From Plotosus lineatus (Eukaryota > Chordata > Actinopteri > Siluriformes > Plotosidae), in assembly GCA_024760905.1 (NCBI GenBank), contig CM045745.1, positions 10,085,282-10,149,281 of the forward strand: a DNA stretch of 64,000 nucleotides, read 5' to 3'. The translations under genes were made by a program, and so were the position numbers. This document shows positions 49,301-57,737 of the stretch, in pieces; position 1 is the first letter of the stretch, and each line of letters starts with the position of its first letter. The notes under the pieces were generated by a model, which was not told the origin of the DNA, ran no database searches, and was given only the letters and a program-made list of their open reading frames with translations.

Positions 49301-50436
49301 CATACCTCCTCCAATGACATGCAATGCTTCCACCCACTTCTTTATAAACCGCTGTGCATGTGTATTTGGGGGCGACCTAATACAGTATACTCAGAGGGAA
49401 AGCACTATCCAACCTTGTGTTCGCGTTGAGTTTGGAACTGGGTGTTTACCATCCCTCCCTTTCATGAGCGCTGGGCCAGTTAGTTGAAATGGACTCCTGG
49501 ACACGAATGACTGTGGCATAAACCTGGATTCAAACTTGCGATCTCCAGATTGATAGCCGCGAAGGGTTTCAGTGTGGGGTTTGTATGTTTTCTCCACTTT
49601 ATATGGGTTTCCTCCAGGTGCAGTGGTTGCACATCAGGCTACGTGACAGTTGTTATAAACTGCTGAGGTTGGACAAAAAGTTACCCAATTGCTGTGAGGG
49701 TCTCTGATAAAAGTGTACCAACAGAACCGTGTGGAGAATGTGTCTCTATGAACGTGGTTCGGGTGTATTTTGGCTTGAATTAGCCTGTGATTGAGCCAAC
49801 ATGGCAGTCTGGTACAGGTTAGTTACCTTCCAACACCTCCTCCTCCTCTTCCTCCTCCTCAGAGTCATCTCTAGTCTCGGATGGAGGTTTGTGCCGCCAT
49901 GTTTCCCCGCTGAAATCGTGATTATTCCACAGGGGGAGGTAAGTCCTCCTGTGGGCTGTGAGCGGGACCAGGTTCGGCTCTACGTCCATGACCCAGGGCA
50001 GAGAGTCCACATCAACGGTGGACAGAGAAAACAGAGCTGCGTCACTCCCTCCTGAAATGTCCAATTCCAGACTACAGATGTGAAATGTCCTGCTGTTCCC
50101 TTCGCCCTCGGTACCAGCCGAGAACACAACACTTTTCAGCACACTGCCACAGCGGAGTTTATTTCTTTCAACCAATGCGTTCAGACTGGGTTCCAGAGAC
50201 ACTCTCAGTCTGCAGTCTCCATCAGTAACAGTAGCATCATACAGACTGTCCGACACAGAAATACTGTCCGGAAAACAAACTCTGAAATGTGGGTCTCTTC
50301 CGTAACGCTCAAGAGAAATAACATACAGCGGTTCCGACTGGGTTTTGACTCGGGGAGACCCGGTTGTTGTCGTCAGGAGTTTGTTTAAACGTCTTTGAAG
50401 CGCGCATCCCCCAGATACGCTTGACAGAGCGGCCAT
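28068..50436 (-). CDS. RADX: RPA-related protein RADX
   Basis: RADX is a nuclear single-strand DNA binding protein with RPA-like OB folds. It acts at replication forks and restrains RAD51. Fifteen coding exons give 813 aa (human about 855), and phase closes at all 14 junctions. Diagnostic stretches: VRILHKSRLMYYGK and WNSVCLDWYRCL (central OB fold), NPPAKVTIIPKQRV, GTICDVIGVIVFAGR, LEDGTTEQ, KLFSTSQPEIL, VIGGYFSYPP, LHYRERQRFVVQCTITA. The C-terminal fold runs through VMLDVIFIP to VCVLEACALGEDKLELIL. An eight-Glu run sits near residue 195 and an acidic patch (NEEDEEEDDDEFF) near 640. The start ATG (50434-50436) has A at -3 and G at +4. Intron 8 (6.7 kb) holds an RTE element. It converges on AMDHD1. 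Confidence 0.95.
28336..28990. mobile_element. MITE (CAGGGATCCCTC family) with inner insertion
   Basis: TA-flanked; left end cagggatccctcactttccc, right end gcgagggatccctg. The interior near 28555-28760 starts tacagacgctctccaactca, like the end of the 30.03-kb element, so a second element seems inserted and partly lost. Confidence 0.75.
28991..29815. other. unassigned intronic sequence
   Basis: RADX intron 14. No gene or clear repeat recognised; AT-rich. Confidence 0.4.
30033..30876. mobile_element. inner TIR element, TA target
   Basis: Ends CAGACGCTCCCCGACTTACG and, reversed, CAGACGCTCCCTGACTTATG, with TA on both sides. Contains a C run (30060-30075), a TA run and a 24.5-25.1-kb related interior. 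No coding frame that I trust. Confidence 0.82.
31040..31107 (+). pseudogene. THAP-domain-like fragment
   Basis: The frame MAQCKAYGCKNNKRNSKESL looks like the start of a THAP zinc finger (C-x4-C), but it breaks within a few codons and the downstream Trp/Cys/His positions cannot be found. Confidence 0.4.
31713..32257. other. unassigned intronic sequence
   Basis: RADX intron 14, near exon 14. It includes a degraded SINE-B-like tail (tgacccaccactgcaatatg at about 31950). Otherwise nothing seen. Confidence 0.4.
32258..32410 (-). CDS. RADX: RADX exon 14
   Basis: LSDGVMLDVIFIPATPGN through PPPSPG. Acceptor is a NAGNAG (32416-32411), so the exon can start at 32413 or 32410; both keep frame. Donor gttagg. 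Confidence 0.9.
32509..32805 (-). CDS. RADX: RADX exon 13
   Basis: DFSLFDGAMEFLVGDNEED through GYFTLTMK. 297 bp. Holds the acidic patch and a short PPSSP linker. Acceptor tctgcag, donor gttgga. Confidence 0.93.
32838..32883. repeat. (CA)n microsatellite
   Basis: About 23 CA units, close upstream (minus sense) of RADX exon 13. Confidence 0.95.
33411..33460 (-). CDS. RADX: RADX exon 12
   Basis: RLAKPLPQTSTEEDLDN. 50 bp; acceptor tttcag, donor gtgagt. Low similarity but phase and signals agree. Confidence 0.82.
33553..33630 (-). CDS. RADX: RADX exon 11
   Basis: SKPFNTSAKRKLFLTGSTSS then SSRKR. 78 bp; acceptor attgcag, donor gtaatg. Ser-rich linker. Confidence 0.85.
33859..33884. repeat. poly(A) run
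   Basis: A homopolymer in RADX intron 10. Confidence 0.9.
34170..34760 (+). mobile_element. LINE 5' region with endonuclease start
   Basis: Second copy of the 2.1-kb LINE segment. The plus frame 34556-34753 reads MDELHARIAAQRDLQDCSML then CFCETWLEESTPDEA and GYTAFSVDR, the start of an APE endonuclease; then it stops. Confidence 0.7.
35376..35662 (+). repeat. SINE family A, copy 3
   Basis: Head gggccggtggtgtagtggtt; tail aaaaacccaacagacttat. A perfect 15-bp target duplication (ctttagaatacacat) at 35361-35375 and 35663-35677 marks a recent insertion in RADX intron 10. Confidence 0.88.
35813..35886 (-). CDS. RADX: RADX exon 10
   Basis: DPRRMQNSDQMTAQLSPRVP then RPRE. 74 bp; acceptor acttag, donor gtttgt. 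Confidence 0.87.
35934..35980. repeat. (GT)n microsatellite
   Basis: GT run just downstream (minus sense) of RADX exon 9's donor. Confidence 0.95.
35989..36110 (-). CDS. RADX: RADX exon 9
   Basis: GEADMISGGELKLQCDQLHY then RERQRFVVQCTITAACY. Acceptor tttcag, donor gtatat. Confidence 0.94.
36268..36830. repeat. interspersed repeat shared with 59.9 kb
   Basis: catttagccgacgccatg-type start, a GT run, then gactcagctgtccagacatc and gaggaagttcaatccatca. The same blocks recur in order at 59868-60260. Confidence 0.6.
36877..37600 (+). mobile_element. hAT element, second copy, 3' end lost
   Basis: Starts caggggtcgggaacctatgg like the 14.05-kb copy. The plus frame from 37202 contains [18 protein letters not shown] then LTMFGSTFTCEQSFSL, which resembles the hAT C-terminal dimerisation region. 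A transition to Tigger-like sequence follows. Confidence 0.75.
37600..37656. mobile_element. left piece of split Tigger-like element
   Basis: gttgaccatgtcttcttatc matches 25147-25166. The remainder of the element resumes at 40820 after the RTE insertion. Confidence 0.6.
37657..40819 (-). mobile_element. RTE-type LINE, nearly full length
   Basis: Reading from 40819: 5' region, then an APE endonuclease (40762-40463 and 40466-39204) with RVGTLNVGTM, ILCVQETRWKG, VIGADFNGHVG, DYILCRRCN and QHRMV. The RT (39243-38263) has GNYRGIKLMSHTMKRWE, FGFMPRKSTTDAVFAL, AFVDLEKAYDRVP, GLHQGSVLSPFLFAMVMD and the catalytic MFADD. The C-terminal part (38317-37685) has the HVQRRD and PGRRPRGKP motifs. Three frame breaks (near 40465, 39240 and 38300) make it dead. 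The break at 39240 coincides with a 30-40 bp local repeat. It lies in RADX intron 8, same strand as the gene. Confidence 0.92.
40820..41270. mobile_element. right piece of split Tigger-like element
   Basis: taattttacaaatatttatg continues the text broken at 37656; the right TIR (cataaggtgaggtaccactg) ends at 41270 before TA. Confidence 0.7.
41275..42010. mobile_element. inverted-repeat MITE
   Basis: Ends are imperfect inverted repeats of about 60 bp (ctttttgccctcatgaatcg at left; complement near 41940-42000 around gtgtgtgattcgcaatggc). No coding frame. Confidence 0.6.
42249..42300. repeat. (AAT)n microsatellite
   Basis: Trinucleotide ATA/AAT run of about 17 units. Confidence 0.95.
42345..42690 (+). 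repeat. SINE family C copy
   Basis: gagcagcatggtggtgctgt, cagcaagaaggtcctgagtt, then ggtttcctcccacagccaaa. Confidence 0.72.
42769..42942 (-). CDS. RADX: RADX exon 8
   Basis: TGSHYAMPFRGVRPVRQFLQ through VIGGYFSYPPLSVSLQSF. Acceptor tacacag, donor gtaaat. Confidence 0.94.
43047..43154 (-). CDS. RADX: RADX exon 7
   Basis: ALIVCSRLKLIRNTVGST then TTFEYLTNTSFTQVYCT. Acceptor tctcag, donor gtaaca. Confidence 0.93.
43202..43707. mobile_element. MITE (CAGGGATCCCTCGC family)
   Basis: TA-flanked; ends caaggatccctcgcgacttc and gtgagggacccctg. Includes a poly(A) run (43350-43377) and a G run (43611-43630). RADX intron 6. Confidence 0.8.
43752..43877 (-). CDS. RADX: RADX exon 6
   Basis: DGRRSEFEEYQWLQLEDGTT then EQRITIKLFSTSQPEIL. 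A poly(T)-type tract precedes the acceptor (ttgaag). Donor gtaact. Confidence 0.95.
44053..44144 (-). CDS. RADX: RADX exon 5
   Basis: HDLQSSPPGTICDVIGVIVF then AGRKERTRIK. Acceptor cctcag, donor gtgaga. Confidence 0.95.
44555..46065 (+). mobile_element. Tc1-like element, TA-flanked, with LINE insert
   Basis: Ends CTAGTCCTTCT, TIRs of about 200 bp with an internal repeat (AAAAAATTAGCATATTGTG), TA at 44553-44554 and 46066-46067. The transposase is broken into frames: GKTADLTAVQKAITDTLRQE, VMVWVPCQLLV and the end DLKPIENLWDIVERKLRDTR. An RTE mini-element (44951-45073) replaced or cut the DNA-binding region. RADX intron 4. Confidence 0.9.
44951..45073 (-). mobile_element. RTE-derived mini element
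   Basis: Joins the RTE 3' end (cgggagtcgccacagcaaat) directly to the 5' end (cggatgcccttcctgtcaca) with little between. A second copy is at 51123-51245. No coding content. Confidence 0.7.
46070..47078. mobile_element. MITE (CAGTGATCCCTCGC family) with inner pieces
   Basis: Left end cagtgatccctcgctacttc begins 5 bp after the Tc1 element; right end agtgagggatccctg. Interior 46450-46945 contains a Tigger-like end (gcgaatgttgagggcctact) and sequence shared with 24.3-25.1 kb. Confidence 0.75.
47188..47296 (-). CDS. RADX: RADX exon 4
   Basis: EISLNSRNPPAKVTIIPKQR then VLNEWGLPDLPHNFLI. Acceptor atcag, donor gtacgc. Confidence 0.94.
47398..47569 (-). CDS. RADX: RADX exon 3
   Basis: AELQVADGSTEGCVVLWNSV then CLDWYRCLQPGQVLRLSRY. 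Core of the central OB fold. Acceptor tgatag, donor gtataa. Confidence 0.95.
47674..47825 (-). CDS. RADX: RADX exon 2
   Basis: DVHPVVSLAEVRRRFLSGSL then LRVRILHKSRLMYYGKAEQ. Acceptor aacag, donor gtcagg. Confidence 0.94.
48264..48574 (+). repeat. SINE family A, copy 4
   Basis: ggggccggtggtgtagtgct to aaaaagcccaatggactt. RADX intron 1; followed directly by a reversed SINE B. Confidence 0.78.
48575..48838 (-). repeat. SINE family B copy
   Basis: Ends with the reversed head aatcctgtaccctactaccg and gggccatccctgcccccaag. Confidence 0.65.
48839..49540. other. unassigned intronic sequence
   Basis: Remainder of RADX intron 1. No gene found; a few short frames lack domains. Confidence 0.4.
49541..49640 (+). 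repeat. weak SINE family C remnant
   Basis: gtgtggggtttgtatgtttt and gggtttcctccaggtgcagt resemble the family C middle box only. Confidence 0.35.
49827..50436 (-). CDS. RADX: RADX exon 1
   Basis: MAALSSVSGGCALQRRLNKL through an eight-Glu run and VLEG. Donor gtaact. Contains the first OB-like region (DATVTDGDCRLRVSLEPSLN) and YLPLWNNHDFSGETW. Confidence 0.95.
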
Positions 50437-50539
50437 TTTCTTTACCCGACAACAATAAAGCAAGGCATGACGGGAAATGGAGTCAGACGCACTTACCACG
50501 AGGTGCCTGACTAAAAAGCTAAAAAAAAAAAAACAAAAA

Positions 50540-50552
50540 ACAAAAAAATAAA

Positions 50553-50583
<31 letters not shown>

Positions 50584-50586
50584 TAA
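50540..50586. repeat. A-rich and (AATA)n run
   Basis: Low-complexity tract about 100 bp upstream of the RADX start, next to a SINE B. Confidence 0.85.
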
Positions 50587-50880
50587 TGTGGGTTGGGGGT
50601 TCAAGCCCTACTCTCAATGGGTTGTCACTGCCCCCCCAGTGCTGCTATAACTGTGTTATCAAAGACCGGCCATTTCTCTCACTGTCTATGGTGTGAGGTT
50701 GTAAAAACCATTGCTGACTTTCAACAAGAGTAGCTGCATAGCCGTCAGCGTGTTTCTGTCCTGTGATGGCCTGGTGAGCTGTCCAGGGTGTACTCTGCCC
50801 TTGCCTGGAGTCGGCCGGGATGGGCGCCAGCCTCCCCGCGACCCTAATTAGGATTAAAGGGTTACATAAAATGAACAATG
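50586..50880 (+). repeat. SINE family B copy
   Basis: gtgggttgggggttcaagcc to ggattaaagggttacataaa. Lies just upstream of the RADX start. Confidence 0.75.
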
Positions 50881-51122
50881 AATAATAATAATAAAGGTCT
50901 GTTGTTAAAAAGTGCATTCTGTCACTTGAATTGTTGTGGTAAGTTACACCTATTTTAAAAATGTAGTTTTATGTACAGTATTTCAACTGTTTGTGTTTTC
51001 ATTCAAACAAAATTTCTTCACTGCATTAGTGTATGGAGGTCTTTGTTTAAATTAATTTTAAATTATTGTTTACATATCATATCTCAGCAATAATCATAAT
51101 TATTAATTCATTCACACACTAA

Positions 51123-51245
51123 AATTTCTTTCTTCCTTTCGGCTTTTTCCCTTTTCTCGGGAGTCGCCACAGCAAATCACAGCTGATTCACACATTTGAT
51201 TTGGCCTAGGTTTTTACATCGGATGCCCTTCCTGTCACCACCCTT
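51123..51245 (-). mobile_element. RTE-derived mini element, copy 2
   Basis: tttcggctttttcccttttc, cgggagtcgccacagcaaat, then tcggatgcccttcctgtcac. Same structure as 44951-45073. Confidence 0.7.
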
Positions 51246-51484
51246 AAACAAGGGATAGAAACACACTGATGGCTTTGCAGCTACTCTTTATGAAAGTCAG
51301 AAATGGTTCTTTTACATGTCTCTCACCATAGACAGTGAAAGACATGGCCGGCCTTTGATAACCCAGTTAGCTGCACTGGGGGGGGGGGGGGGGGGGGGGG
51401 GGCGGGACAACCTTGTGAGGACTTGAACCCCCAACCTTAGGATCAGCGATCCTGTGCCCTATCCACTAGACCACCACTGCCCTC
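51246..51484 (-). repeat. SINE family B copy with G run
   Basis: Reversed body and head; a pure G run of about 24 bp (51379-51402) interrupts the head. Ends ccactagaccaccactgccc. Confidence 0.75.
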
Positions 51485-51720
51485 ATTCACACACTAAAAG
51501 AACCATTTGCATTCACACCTCGGAGAAATTTGGAACAGTGATTAGTCTAATGTACATGTCTTTGTACTGTGTGCGGAAACTGAAATTCCTGGAGAAAACC
51601 CATAGAAGCACAGAGAGAAGATGCAAACTCCCCACATAAATGCCGAAGCCCTGGGCCTAAACCAAACACCTTCTTGCTGAAAGGAACACGTGCTAGCTAC
51701 CATATCACTGTGCCAGCCTA
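51485..51720 (-). repeat. SINE family C copy
   Basis: aacccatagaagcacagaga to aaacaccttcttgctgaaag and the head cactgtgcc. Confidence 0.65.
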
Positions 51721-51879
51721 CTGACAATGCTGATTAAGCAAAAAATAGTATTGCATGTTCATAGTATGTGTAGTGATGTTTTAGCCCAAAAATGACATGC
51801 ACCTGAGAAATCCTGAGACATCAGATTGGGTTTTTGTGAAAATGATGTTCCATTGTTTGGATTCTCAGTTTCCCAAAGG

Positions 51880-52215
51880 CATGGTGGGTTACCCACATCC
51901 ACTTCACAGCAAGAAGCTGGTGGGTTCGAATCCTGGGTTCAGCAAGGGTGTTTCTGTGTGGAGTTTGCACGTTCTGCCTTTGCTTATGTGAATTTTTTCT
52001 GGGTACTCTAGTTTCTTCCCCGGATCAAAAACATGCACATGAGGGCAACTGGCTATCCAAATGACCCCTAGGGGTGGTGTTTATGGTTTTGTGTGTATTG
52101 GCGCTATGAAGGACTTGCAAGCTGTTCAGGGTTTACCCTGTTTTCGACCGGAATCACCTGCAATATGCTTCAGCCTCCTTGCAACCCTAGTAAGATTAAG
52201 TGGTTAAATTAATGA
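51880..52215 (+). repeat. SINE family C copy
   Basis: cacagcaagaagctggtggg, ttctgtgtggagtttgcacg, ending gtaagattaagtggttaaat. Confidence 0.7.
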
Positions 52216-52378
52216 AATATCATCAGGCTAAAACATTATATGTTAGATTACAGTGATCAAACTCAACGAAATCCGGCCTGCCATCCCATTTTATGTGGTC
52301 TGTGAGAGTTTTCAAAGAATATTATCATCGCACATTCTTTGAACCGACCATTATTATGAAACTGAGTTCATCATCCTT

Positions 52379-52391
52379 CCACTAGATGGCG
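52379..52391 (+). promoter_or_regulatory. candidate CTCF site
   Basis: CCACTAGATGGCG fits the CTCF core CCASYAGRKGGCR at every position. It is a single motif in unassigned DNA about 2 kb upstream of RADX. Binding is not shown. Confidence 0.45.
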
Positions 52392-52651
52392 AAAGACTAC
52401 AGCTAGTCTCTCATAACTCGGGAAAGATTGTATGCTAGCTTGTCGCTGTTAAGTGTTGTCAGAAAACATAATAGTGAAGAAAGGAAAAGAGGACAAATGC
52501 CTGAAGTTTAGGCCCTAAATGAATGTTTGTCTTTTCCTATGATAAATTAATGACATGTTCAGGGTGTACATAGCCCACCCCAGAAAATGAAGCTAGATGA
52601 GGGTGGCTGGATAGATTTATGAATGTAACTTGTGTTGTTTAATAACAGACA

Positions 52652-52688
<37 letters not shown>
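52652..52688. repeat. (CA)n microsatellite
   Basis: CA run of about 18 units. Confidence 0.95.
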
Positions 52689-52690
<2 letters not shown>

Positions 52691-53270
52691 ATCATCAAAG
52701 TGGCACTTGAGTGAAAGTACATTATAAAGCAGGCGCTAATGCAAATACTGTAATAGATTGCATTAAAGAAAATAGATTTCTTACTGAATACTGTATGTAT
52801 GCACATTGAAAAATTATATTTATCGCTGAGACTGCTTTGGAAGTTTTCTGCTATTTAAAATGCACTGAGATTTGGTATGGAATGACGACTGCTGTGAAGA
52901 CAACGGAAAAACCTCGCAGGCCACATTAATAGGCTATTTAACACACGCTGCTTTGTTAATGCTCTGCTCTATGAGTCATAGTGGTAGACTTTTTAACGTT
53001 CTTCACTGACACCTCTTGAACTGTTGTTTCTTTCTGTTTTTCTCAATAGTGGCACTGAGGCTGCTGTGCTGAGTGCTCAAGCAGATCGATAATGGTTACA
53101 TCAAAAAATTGAACATTAGGCTCTCTCCCTATACGCTGTGGAAATGAACTGCACTTCAGCACTTCAGGCTTTTCTGCAGGTAATAGGACCATTTCTGTAG
53201 GACATTTTTACACTGTATAAAAACGTATTATTTATATTGTTTTTATAATACAGAATAATATCATAAAAGA
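52689..53270. other. unassigned spacer
   Basis: No gene or repeat named. Confidence 0.4.
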
Positions 53271-53271
53271 T

Positions 53272-53560
53272 CCTACTAGGATCACAGGAAGCCTATCTGA
53301 ACCGACACTGGGCAAAGAAAGGGTACATCCTGAACAGGTCCCTAGATTAACCCAGGGACATCACACTCAATCATTCACACTCACATCCACACCTCGGGGC
53401 AATTCGGAACATATCAGCCGAATGTGCAAGTCTCTGAACTGTGTGATGAATCAGGAATGCCTCACACAAGCATGAAGAGAGCATGCAGAGTCCATATAGA
53501 AATGCCAGAGCTCGAACCCAGGACCTTCTTGCTTTGGTATTCATCTTCGACCTAGACATA
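53272..53560 (-). repeat. SINE family C copy
   Basis: atcctactaggatcacagga to aggaccttcttgctttggta; diverged. Confidence 0.55.
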
Positions 53561-53997
53561 TCTTTTATAATGTGGTACATGGGTTGACTGGTATTGCCTG
53601 CTTTGCAAGGCTATTTTTTACTTTAGTAATAGACTTCTTCATGAAATCAATCATTTGCAGTTGCTGGAAACAAACAGATTGAAAAAAAAATATATTTTTT
53701 TTTAATGACATACTACAACTGCAAATTAAAAACAAATCTATCATATTATTCATATTATTCAGAATATAATATTAAGCAACAATTGAATGGAGCAAAGTAT
53801 CATATGGAAAATTAATCAGTCAAGGGATTGTTTTCCGCCGAGGCCAAAGAAAAGCCATCCTTTTATTATTCATGATGTTAGTTGGATTAAACAACTACTC
53901 ATTTTGCACTGGTTGCAGGTAGGCTCGAGCATATCTTTCGTGACACTGGGCGAAGAGGAGACACACCCTGAACTGCTTACCAGATCATTGCAGGGTC

Positions 53998-54027
<30 letters not shown>
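53998..54027. repeat. (CA)n microsatellite
   Basis: CA run inside or next to a SINE C copy. Confidence 0.9.
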
Positions 54028-54030
<3 letters not shown>

Positions 54031-54225
54031 CTATTCACACTCCCACTTACACCTAGGGTCATTTTGGAACAGCCAGTTAGCCTAGTGTGACTGTGGAGGA
54101 AACCAGTGTACACAAAGGAAACCCAAGCAAGCACAAGGAGAATATGCAAGTTCCACATTGAAACACCCCAGGACCTTCTTGCTGTCAGGCAGAAGGTGCT
54201 AACCACCACCTCACAACCTATTATA
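54028..54225 (-). repeat. SINE family C copy
   Basis: aacccaagcaagcacaagga, ggaccttcttgctgtcaggc, then gtgctaaccaccacctcaca. Confidence 0.65.
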
Positions 54226-54484
54226 TATACAATTAATATGAAAAGTCTACATACCCTGTTAAAGGCCAGGTTTTCGTGATGTAAAAATATGAACACGAAA
54301 AATTATTTGTAACCATTAAATTGACAACCTGAAATTTTTAGGGGTGAAATAACTATAAAAATATAAAATAATATGGTTATGTAAGTATAAGTATAAATCA
54401 CCCTTTTATAATTGGGAGTGTGGCTATTTGTAGAATTAAACAATCACATTGAAACCCACGTGTTAAATACTCAGTGTAATGCAG

Positions 54485-54488
<4 letters not shown>

Positions 54489-54543
<55 letters not shown>

Positions 54544-54579
54544 TGTGTGTGTGTGTGTGTGTGTGGGGGGGGGGGGGGG
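54489..54579. repeat. (GT)n then (G)n run
   Basis: Long GT run ending in a 15-base G run; borders the 5' end of an RTE copy. Confidence 0.95.
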
Positions 54580-55525
54580 CACACAAGCCAGTGTTTTTTC
54601 TCACGCCGGACCCAAGCCCAGATAAATGCAGAGGGTTGTGTCAAGAAGGATATCCTATGCCAACTCTACTACGTGGATCATTAATGTGACTTCCAAACTG
54701 GACCGGTCGAGGCCCGGGTTAACAACGACCGCCATCAGTGCTGTTAACCAGCAGGGTGCTGGTGGAACAACTGCTGGTTGAAGATGGAGAGGCGGGAGGC
54801 GTGTCCGTGGGCAGAGAGAGAAGAGGAAAAGCATGAGTCCAGGACTGAGAGTAGGGACTTTGAATGTTGGAACTATGACAGGAAAAGGTAGAGAGCTGGC
54901 TGACTTGATGCAGAGGAGGAAGGTGGACATACTGTGTGTCCAGGAGACCAGGTGGAAAGGTAGCAAGGCTAGAAGTTTAGGAGCAGGTTTAAGCTGTTTT
55001 ATTACGGTGTGGATGGGAAGAGAAATGGCGTAGGAGTCATCTTGAAGGAGGGGATGGTCAGGAAGGAATGTTCTAGAAGTGAAAAGAGTGTCAGACAGAG
55101 TGATGAGTCTGAAGATAGAAATCCAAGGCGTGATGTTCAATGTTGTTAGTGCTTAGGCCCTACAGGCAGGATGTGAGCTAGAAGAGAAGGAGAGATTCTG
55201 GCGGGAGTTAGATGAAGTGATGCAGAATACCCCCAGAGGTGAAAGAGTGGTCATTGGTGCAGACTTCAATGGACACGTTGGTGCAGGCAACAGAGGGGAT
55301 GAGGATGTGATGGGCAGGTTTGGTATCCAGGACAGGAACGCAGAAGGCCAGATGTTGATCGATTTTGCAAAGAGGATGGAAATGGCTGTGGTGAATACTT
55401 TCTTCCAGAAGAGACATGAGCATTGGATGACTTATAAAAGTGGAGGTAGGAGCACACAGGTAGACTACATCTTGTGTAGACGATGTAATTTGAACCTCAA
55501 CATCCTACTACCAATATATTCACTT
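54580..55525 (+). mobile_element. RTE-type LINE, 5' part with inverted tail
   Basis: Plus frames carry MSPGLRVGTLNVGTMTGKG, KVDILCVQETRWKGSKARSL and VIGADFNGHVGAGNRGDED, up to DYILCRRCNLN. It then switches at about 55495 into aacctcaacatcctactacc, which is RTE 3' sequence in the opposite orientation. A frameshift separates the first frame from that starting at 55217. Confidence 0.85.
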
Positions 55526-55529
55526 CATT

Positions 55530-55812
55530 CATTTTCTGAACCGCATAATCCTAATTAAGATCACAAGGAGGCTGGTGCCCATCTCAGCAGACACACTGGA
55601 CACTATCACAGGGTAGAAACACACTGACGAAAGTCAACAATAGTTCTTTTACAGGCATCTCACCACAGACAGTGAGAGACATGGCTGGCCTTTGAAACCA
55701 CGTTAGCTACACTAGGAGACAGTAGTGACAATGCACTGATAGTGGGACTTGAACCCCCAATCTTGGGATCAATGATCCAGCAGATTGCCACCAGGCCACC
55801 ACTGCCCTCCGA
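55530..55812 (-). repeat. SINE family B copy
   Basis: ccgcataatcctaattaaga to aggccaccactgccctc. Confidence 0.72.
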
Positions 55813-56112
55813 TATTGCTCGGTGAAATACACAAATCCAGTGGTGGAACTCTTATACCGCACAACTAGTTCTATAGTGCTGACTGGTTATGCTAAAAAGT
55901 GATAACGCTATTCAGGTCCACAAAAACCCCCAAACCTTAATTATTCAGTCTCTATATGTTTAAAAATATAATTGTGTATGTGTTTTTAAAATAATTATCT
56001 TATTTTCGATATTAACAGCAAGACTTTTTCCAGAAGAAACTTTTGGCACAATACAGACGGCACATCTTTAACGGTCTCTTGTATTTATTTTCTATGTGGT
56101 ACTGTATATACA

Positions 56113-57726
56113 GTTGTGTTCAAAATAATAACAGTCGAACATCACTAACCTGATCAATCAGGTTTTTTTTTTTTTTTTTTTTTGGTAGAACTTGATATTT
56201 CTACTTGGCAAATAATTTACTAGCGGGTGTAGTAGAGTAACAGAATCCAACAGAACCAACAGTCATGACATGCTGTTGATTCTGTGTAATTGAATCACTA
56301 ATTGAAAGGGGCGTGTTCAAAATAATAGCGGTGTGGTGCCAATCATTGCCATTATTTAAGAAAGGAAGACAACAAATATTGTACACGCTAGTTGTAGAGC
56401 ATTTCTCTCTCAAATTCTGAGGAAAATGGGTCGTTCCAAACATTTTTCAGAACAACAGCACACCTTGACTAAAAATTTGATTGGAGAGGGAAACCATATA
56501 AAAAGTGCAGGAAGTGAGAGACTGATCGAAAATGCTTTAAAATTGCTACCAAAACCTGAAAGACATGGAAGAAAGTGAAAAACTACCAGAGTGAGTTTGT
56601 CAAACATCCCCAAATACTGAATTCAAGCCACAGTACACTACAAAGACAGTGAAGCCTGGTGGCGTAAGCATCATGATATGGGGATGTTTCTCATACTACG
56701 GTGTCGAGCCTATTTATCACAGGCCAGCGACCATGACGGAGTGGTTAGGGTGCTGCGCTCATTATTGGGAGGTTGTGTGTTCAAATCCCAGTTAGACCCC
56801 CACTGTGCTAAGACCCCTGGGCAAAGTCTTAACCACAAGTGTGCCTCTGTTCACCCAGCAGTATAAATGGGTACCAGTAAAAATATACTGGGAAGGTAAC
56901 CTGCGATTGACTAGCGTCCCATCCAGGAGGAGTTGTACTCCTAGTTGCTTCACGCTATGGAAACCGGAGATAAGCACCGGTCCGATGAGCCACTAGGGCT
57001 CGGGTGTAAAAAGCCCAACGGACCATTGGTCAGTTTGAATACATTTGAATACTTGAAGAGGTCGTGGTGCCTTATACTGTAGAGGAAATATCTTTGAAAT
57101 GGGTGTTCCAACTAACCAACGACCCCAAACACACCAGTAAACGGGGAACATCATTCCAGACCAACAAGATTAATGTTTATGGAGTGGCGGCCCATTCCCC
57201 AGACCTTATGTCAACAGAAAACATGTGGTCATCATGATATGATCATGAGGACATCAAAAATACAGCTTCTGAGGCACAACCAAGAAATACAGAAGATCTG
57301 TGGAATGTAGTCCAATCATCCTGTGTTGGAAAACCTGTTCACAGGTGCCAGAAGTTGGTTGACTCCACAACACAGATGTACAGCAGGTCTCAGAAATAGT
57401 GGTTATACAACTAAACATTAGTTCAGAGATTTAGAGGAAGCAAAATCTTCACAAACCACTGTATCAGTTTACACACTGAATGTTTGAGATTGTAAAGAAG
57501 AAAGCAGACACTGCCTTTTTTAACAGTCTAGTATTCACATTTCTTCAATTTCTTTAAAAGGAATAACACAAATTTGATCTTTTTCTTCATGTTCTGATTT
57601 GGATTAGAATGTGTCCTGTTCCCAATGTACAAGTATTTATTTGTCTGGAAACGAAACCTACTATAAGGATTTATGAGCTTTATTCACTTTTATAAAAACA
57701 GACTGCTATGATTTTGAACACAGCTG
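56113..57726 (+). mobile_element. Tc1-like relic split by SINE A
   Basis: Left end cagttgtgttcaaaataata, right end (tgattttgaacacagctg) its complement, with the inner repeat gtgttcaaaataatagcgg at 56310. Transposase traces include a GGVSIMIWGCF-like stretch at about 56660 and an SPDL-like stretch at about 57195, with many stops. A family A SINE sits inside. Confidence 0.7.
56726..57027 (+). repeat. SINE family A, copy 5
   Basis: gccagcgaccatgacggagt to gggtgtaaaaagcccaacgg; inserted in the Tc1 relic. Confidence 0.8.
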
Positions 57727-57737
57727 CATTAATGTGT

